From ZC4RG35 sp964388105 (GTDB lineage: Bacteria > Actinomycetota > Acidimicrobiia > Spongiisociales > ZC4RG35), in assembly GCA_964388105.1 (NCBI GenBank), contig CAYLYQ010000070.1:1-9214 (forward strand): a stretch of DNA of 9,214 nt. The letters run 5' to 3'. Below are positions 5,916 through 9,214 of the stretch, one piece after another; the first letter of the stretch is position 1, and every line of letters begins with the position of its first letter. The notes beneath the pieces are model-generated. The model ran no database searches and had not been told where the DNA came from. It saw only the letters and a list, made by a program, of their open reading frames with translations. A program made the translations under genes and the position numbers.

Positions 5916-6793
5916 CGACGATCGCCCAAGAACCCGAACTGGCGCGCATGGCGCGCCGGCGCGCCATGGTCCCCTACGCGCTCCTGCTGCCCGGCATCGC
6001 ATGGCTGATCATCTTCTTCCTCATCCCGATCATCCGCCTCGTCACGGTCTCGCTGCAGAGCGGCATCTATCCCAACTTCGAGTTCACCTGGCAGTGGGAC
6101 AACTACACGAAGCTCTGGACCACCTACGGCGGGCAGGTGCTCAACTCGCTGAAGTTCGCGTTCGCGGCGACAGTGATCTGCCTGCTCCTCGCCTATCCCC
6201 TGGCCTACTTCATCGCGTTCCGAGGAGGCCGTTGGAAGAACTTCCTCGTCGTCATGCTGCTCATGCCCTTCCTCATGCCCTTCCTGCTGCGGACGCTGAG
6301 CTGGAAGATCATCCTCGCCGACGAGGGCTTCGTGGTCGGCACCCTCAAGTCGATCGGTGTCCTCGGGCCCAACGCCACCCTGCTGGCCACGAGCGTGGCC
6401 GTGGTGGCGGGCATCGCCTACAACTTCCTTCCCTTCATGGCGCTACCGATCTATGTGTCGCTGGAGAAGCTGGACCGCTCGTTGACGGAGGCCTCGGCCG
6501 ACCTGTACGCCCGGCCCAGCGAGACTTTCCGCAAGGTGACGTTGCCGCTGTCGATGCCCGGGGTCGTTGCCGGCACCTTGCTCACCTTCATTCCTGCCGT
6601 CGGTGACTACGTGAACGCCGCGCTGCTCGGCTCACCGGGTGACTTCATGATCGGCAACGTGATCCAGAGCCGCTTCCTGGTCGCGCTCGACTACCCCGTG
6701 GCGTCCGCTCTGTCCTTCACGCTCATGGTGGCGATCGTGGTCATGCTGGTCCCGTATGTGCGGGCCACCGGAACGGACGACCTGGTGGCGTGA
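5912..6793 (+). CDS. potB: Polyamine ABC transporter permease PotB
   Basis: This 293-residue inner-membrane protein forms half of the polyamine channel with PotC. About six transmembrane helices are visible, near residues 20-47, 76-103, 111-129, 157-182, 213-230 and 262-283. The cytoplasmic EAA loop that docks on PotA is LTEASADLYARPSETFRKVTLPLSMPG (191-217), followed by the PotB hallmark GDYV at 231-234. The usual Gly of the EAA motif is replaced by Tyr199. The N-terminal segment is Arg-rich (ARRRAM), consistent with a cytosolic N-terminus. The ATG overlaps the potA stop in an ATGA. In-frame Met13 and Met19 are alternative starts, and both lie in a 22-bp palindrome. No strong ribosome site was seen, so coupled translation is likely. 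Confidence 0.93.
   Translation: MTTIAQEPELARMARRRAMVPYALLLPGIAWLIIFFLIPIIRLVTVSLQSGIYPNFEFTWQWDNYTKLWTTYGGQVLNSLKFAFAATVICLLLAYPLAYFIAFRGGRWKNFLVVMLLMPFLMPFLLRTLSWKIILADEGFVVGTLKSIGVLGPNATLLATSVAVVAGIAYNFLPFMALPIYVSLEKLDRSLTEASADLYARPSETFRKVTLPLSMPGVVAGTLLTFIPAVGDYVNAALLGSPGDFMIGNVIQSRFLVALDYPVASALSFTLMVAIVVMLVPYVRATGTDDLVA
5947..5968. repeat. 22-bp perfect palindrome inside potB 5' end
   Basis: The half-site CATGGCGCGCC is followed directly by its exact reverse complement, so the sequence contains two adjacent GGCGCGCC octamers (5950-5957 and 5958-5965). As RNA it could form a 9-bp stem with a CCGG loop, beginning 35 nt after the first base of the potB start. It covers codons for RMARRRAM and two in-frame ATG codons. 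It is the longest perfect palindrome I noticed in the window. Confidence 0.85.
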
Positions 6794-7605
6794 TGGCATT
6801 CCTCAAGCGACACCTGCTCACCGTTTACGCCCTCTTCGTTTTCCTCTACCTCTTCGTTCCGGTGGGGCTCGTGATCCTCTTCGGGTTCAATGACATCACC
6901 GGGCGTTTCAACTACCGGTGGATCGGGTTCACCTGGGAACACTGGGAGAGCGTGTTCCTGGGCCCCACTTTCGGCGGTGTGCCCGGCCTCTGGGACGCGA
7001 TGCTGGTCAGCCTCAGGCTGGCGTTCATCTCGTCGGCCATCGGCACCATCCTGGGCACCCTCATCGCTCTGGCGCTGGCTCGGTACTGGTTCCGGGGAAG
7101 GGGCGCGACCAATGTGTTCCTCTTCTTGCCGATGGCGACACCCGAAGTCGTGATGGGGTCATCCCTGCTCGCGTTCTTCCTGGTGCTGGGACTGGCCCCC
7201 GGGTTCACGACGCTGCTGATCGCCCACATCGTTTTCATCATCAGCTACGTGGTGCTGACCGTGAAAGCCCGGGTCCAGGGCTTCGACCGCCATCTCGAAG
7301 AGGCGGCGATGGACCTCTACGCCACCGAGTGGGAGACCTTCCGCCGGGTGACGCTACCGATGATCCTGCCCGGAGTGTTCGCAGCCTTCCTCCTCGGGTT
7401 CGCCCTCAGCTTCGACGACTTCATCATCTCCAACTTCAACGCCGGCCCGACGATCGTCACACTTCCCCTGTGGATCTTCGGCGCCAACCAGCGCGGCATC
7501 CCGCCCGAGGCGAACGTCCTGGGCACGGCGATCTTCCTCGTGACCCTCGGCGTGATGGTGATCAACGTGTTCTGGCAGCGCCGCCAGCCGAAATCCTCGG
7601 CTTAG
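6793..7605 (+). CDS. potC: Polyamine ABC transporter permease PotC
   Basis: This permease of 270 residues pairs with PotB to form the polyamine channel. Hydrophobic helices lie near residues 8-32, 70-97, 105-134, 139-158, 190-206 and 242-261. The EAA loop EEAAMDLYATEWETFRRVTLP (169-189) contacts PotA, and the PotC hallmark SFDDF is at 206-210. As in PotB, the conserved EAA-motif Gly is replaced by Tyr176. The ATG at 6793 sits in TGATG, overlapping the potB stop by 1 nt. A GTG at 6790 (GTGA overlap) would add one residue and is equally possible. The TAG stop overlaps the stop codon of the convergent AhpD-like gene. It is the last gene of the operon. Confidence 0.93.
   Translation: MAFLKRHLLTVYALFVFLYLFVPVGLVILFGFNDITGRFNYRWIGFTWEHWESVFLGPTFGGVPGLWDAMLVSLRLAFISSAIGTILGTLIALALARYWFRGRGATNVFLFLPMATPEVVMGSSLLAFFLVLGLAPGFTTLLIAHIVFIISYVVLTVKARVQGFDRHLEEAAMDLYATEWETFRRVTLPMILPGVFAAFLLGFALSFDDFIISNFNAGPTIVTLPLWIFGANQRGIPPEANVLGTAIFLVTLGVMVINVFWQRRQPKSSA
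7586..7602. terminator. Short hairpin at the potC/AhpD-like convergent stops; weak terminator candidate
   Basis: AGCCGA at 7586-7591 pairs with TCGGCT at 7597-7602 around a 5-nt AATCC loop. The stem ends one base before the potC TAG stop (7603-7605) and touches the minus-strand TAA (7602-7604). It lies inside coding sequence of potC with no T-tract, so terminator function is only a possibility suggested by its position at a convergent junction that has no spacer. Confidence 0.25.
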
Positions 7606-8195
7606 GCCTCTTCGACGGGGCGGCCAACGGTCAGTGTCTCCCGAAGGGCTTCGTCCAGTCCCCGTAAGGCGGAGTCCGGAAGCGTCCCGGTGGCGTCCAG
7701 CACCTTGGAGAAGAAGCACCTGGCGGCTGCCGCCAGGATGACATCAAAGACGTCGGTATCGGACAGGCCCAACGAACGCAGAGCGTCGATGTCCTCCGCC
7801 CTGATCGAAGTGGCGTCTTCCGCCACTTTGTCGGCCAGGTTCATGACCGCCCGATCGACTTCATCCAGCGGGCTGGTCTCATCCCCGGAGTAGAGGCCGG
7901 CCACCTCGCTCGGGGTATGGAACTTCTCGGCGAGGATCTTCCCGTGCGCCAGGGAGCAGTACGAACTGCGCAGCCGTCTCGCAGCCGCCACCGTCGCCAG
8001 TTCGTAGCGCCTCTGATCCATGGCACCGGAGATGGTCCGGACGAGGTTGCCCCATGCCCGGTAAGCGTCCGGGCGCAGCGCGAACACCTTGGCGTAGTTG
8101 GGCACGTAGCCCATCGAATCCTCGAGCCGGCCCAGCAGCTCCTTCCACTCGTCGCCGACCTCGTCGGGCGAGCGGAACTCGAGATATGACGACAT
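7602..8195 (-). CDS. AhpD-like peroxidase-related protein (carboxymuconolactone decarboxylase fold)
   Basis: This 197-residue protein belongs to the AhpD/carboxymuconolactone decarboxylase superfamily, close to the 'uncharacterized peroxidase-related enzyme' group. The core helices carry RRYELATVAAAR (62-73, with Glu65) and SSYCSLAHGK (77-86, with Cys80 and His84). This matches the Glu...Cys...His relay of AhpD, but only the second position of the AhpD CxxC pair is Cys; the first is Ser77. A thiol-disulfide AhpD cycle is therefore not obvious. A further Cys160 lies in AARCFFSKVLDATG, the conserved C-terminal helix of the group. The ATG at 8195 has AAAGGAA just upstream. It follows the EamA transporter by 23 nt, probably in one transcript. 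Substrate and partner are unknown. Confidence 0.8.
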   Translation of the reverse strand: MSSYLEFRSPDEVGDEWKELLGRLEDSMGYVPNYAKVFALRPDAYRAWGNLVRTISGAMDQRRYELATVAAARRLRSSYCSLAHGKILAEKFHTPSEVAGLYSGDETSPLDEVDRAVMNLADKVAEDATSIRAEDIDALRSLGLSDTDVFDVILAAAARCFFSKVLDATGTLPDSALRGLDEALRETLTVGRPVEEA

Positions 8196-8218
8196 CGGTT
8201 CCTTTCGACGACGCGAAT

Positions 8219-9073
8219 CTACCGGCCCGACCTCCCCAGCACCGCCAGGGCCACCCCGGCCAGCACAGCCGACCCGGCGAGAGTCAGACGGCTGGTTATC
8301 CGTTCGTCGAGAAGCCACACCCCGGCCCACGCGGTGATCACGGGCACGGCGAGCTGGAGCGTCGCCGCACGAGTGGAAGTGAGACCCGGGAGGGCGGCGT
8401 ACCAGACCGCGTATCCGAGAGCCGACGCCACGGCCCCGGACAAGGCGGCGTATCCGACTCCCTCCGCGGTCACCTCCAGGGACGGGAGGGTCAGCAGGGC
8501 CACCGCGACAACGAAGGGAACGGCGCGCACGAAGTTCCCGGTGGTGCTGAGAAGCGGCTGGGCAGCCCGACGACCCCGCAGTGAGTAGCCGCCCCACGCG
8601 ACCCCGGCGACCGTCATCAGAAGGGCCCCGAGGAGTGGCGCCCGATCCACACCGGGCAGCACGAACCAGACGAGGCCCGCAACGGCAAGGATCACACCTG
8701 CCCATTCGGTCGGCCGGGGCCGCTCGCCGCTTCCCAGCCCTGAGGCGAACATCGTGACCTGGACCGCTCCGAACAAGATGAGCGCCCCTGTCCCTGCGGG
8801 GAGATCGAGGTAGGCGAAGGCGAAGGGGGCGGCGTAGAGGGCGAGAAGAGCGCCCGATGCCCAGCTCCCGCTGCGGTAGGCGGTGGAGCGGAAACGGGTG
8901 AGCACCAGGAGCATGACGGCACCGGCAGCGATCCGGACCACTGCGTAGGAGGCCGCGTCGACCAGTCCGGCACCCAGGGCCAGCCGGGCCAGGATCGAGT
9001 TTGCCGCGAAGGCGACCAGGGCGGCCAGCGCGAGCGCGGCTGTGCGAGCGGAGAACGATGGGCTCTGGTTCAA
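8219..9073 (-). CDS. EamA/DMT-superfamily transporter
   Basis: This 284-residue protein is very hydrophobic, and I count about ten transmembrane helices in two repeats, as expected for EamA-type drug/metabolite exporters (usually 280-300 residues). Typical features are FAANSILARLAL (22-33) in the first helix, Arg47 followed by GA at 51-52, GTGALILFGAVQVTMF (94-109), and in the second half TRAATLQLAVPVITAWAG (234-251) with LLDE (254-257). The substrate is not predictable; family members export amino acids, metabolites or drugs. The start is TTG at 9073. An in-frame TAG at 9080-9082 forbids a longer protein, and no later start keeps helix 1 intact. There is no good ribosome site, and a 6-bp hairpin overlaps the start. 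It probably leads an operon with the AhpD-like gene. Confidence 0.87.
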   Translation of the reverse strand: MNQSPSFSARTAALALAALVAFAANSILARLALGAGLVDAASYAVVRIAAGAVMLLVLTRFRSTAYRSGSWASGALLALYAAPFAFAYLDLPAGTGALILFGAVQVTMFASGLGSGERPRPTEWAGVILAVAGLVWFVLPGVDRAPLLGALLMTVAGVAWGGYSLRGRRAAQPLLSTTGNFVRAVPFVVAVALLTLPSLEVTAEGVGYAALSGAVASALGYAVWYAALPGLTSTRAATLQLAVPVITAWAGVWLLDERITSRLTLAGSAVLAGVALAVLGRSGR

Positions 9074-9078
9074 GAGCC
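9061..9078 (-). promoter_or_regulatory. Hairpin over the EamA transporter start codon
   Basis: GGCTCT at 9061-9066 and AGAGCC at 9073-9078 form a perfect 6-bp inverted repeat with a 6-nt loop. In the transporter mRNA the first base of the TTG start is in the stem and the other two are in the loop. It could reduce initiation, but a 6-bp repeat can also arise by chance. Confidence 0.3.
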
Positions 9079-9160
9079 GCTATTGGAGCAGAACGTGTCG
9101 GGAAGGACGGGGTGAGATTGCGAGTCTGGCGGATCAATTGACCCCGGGAGGCGCTCGAGC

Positions 9161-9214
9161 ATGCGGACGAAGCTCCCATCTGCCCGTGACCGGGTTCCGG
9201 GTGGGGGTGAGTCC
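9161..9214 (+). CDS. Possible start of an unidentified plus-strand gene, truncated by window end
   Basis: An ATG at 9161 opens 18 codons (MRTKLPSARDRVPGGGES) that stay open to the window edge, and GGGAGG lies 9 nt upstream (9146-9151). This is the only good ribosome-site and start pair in the right-hand 140 bases. The fragment is too short to identify, and the low-complexity Gly/Arg content means it could be chance. The rest of 9079-9160 shows no convincing promoter or gene. Confidence 0.3.
   Translation, partial: MRTKLPSARDRVPGGGES

Noticed and set aside
4965..6002. 345-residue minus-strand open frame
   Set aside because: It is antisense to potA, is rich in His, Gly, Val and Asp as expected from mirrored codons, and shows no domain pattern.
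6260..6283. Exact tandem 12-bp repeat (CTCATGCCCTTC twice) in potB
   Set aside because: It encodes LMPFLMPF, but by hand alignment with other PotB proteins the segment has normal length, so it is not a recent insertion; probably convergent codon use in a hydrophobic helix.
8196..9179. N-terminal extension of the AhpD-like frame to 525 residues
   Set aside because: The extension reads through the EamA transporter gene in another frame of the same strand and is Arg/Gly-rich shadow sequence. The ATG at 8195 with AAAGGAA gives the natural family length.
1..9214. CRISPR array, tRNA/rRNA, insertion sequence or defence genes
   Set aside because: No regularly spaced repeats, cloverleaf-like sequence, transposase motifs or defence-type domains were seen on either strand by eye.

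Overview
The window looks like chromosomal DNA of a high-GC bacterium, most likely an actinomycete-type organism (Actinomycetota, possibly Acidimicrobiia). This is inferred from a GC-rich third codon position, frequent GTG and TTG starts, and a twin-arginine lipoprotein solute-binding protein. I could not compute composition or search a database. No insertion sequence, tRNA, rRNA, CRISPR array or phage gene was seen. Genes are packed end to end, with no gene-free stretch longer than about 140 bases.

Layout, left to right. (1) Positions 1-1248, plus strand: the C-terminal part of an FdhF/YdeP-type molybdopterin oxidoreductase that enters from outside the window. (2) Positions 1277-3516, minus strand: a coupled three-gene lipid cassette, transcribed in the order SnoaL/NTF2-like protein, patatin-like phospholipase, membrane-bound PlsC-family acyltransferase. 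It converges on the oxidoreductase, and an 8-bp inverted repeat holds both stop codons. (3) Positions 3517-3607: a divergent intergenic region. (4) Positions 3608-7605, plus strand: a complete polyamine ABC importer in the order potD-potA-potB-potC, with gaps or overlaps of only 1-4 nt. (5) Positions 7602-9073, minus strand: an EamA/DMT-family transporter followed by an AhpD-like (carboxymuconolactone decarboxylase fold) peroxidase-related protein, whose stop codon overlaps that of potC. (6) Positions 9074-9214: a short leader region and a possible plus-strand gene start running off the edge.

How the genes work together: PotD captures polyamine outside the membrane, PotB and PotC form the channel, and PotA hydrolyses ATP. 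The lipid cassette pairs a putative acyl hydrolase with a putative acyltransferase, which suggests acyl-chain remodelling of membrane phospholipids; this is inference from gene order and families.

I found no clear new defence or mobile system. The most unusual non-coding signals are two perfect palindromes, 20 bp in potA and 22 bp in potB. Each lies just inside the 5' end of its cistron, and they are the longest perfect palindromes I noticed. They may be mRNA hairpins that set transporter subunit ratios.
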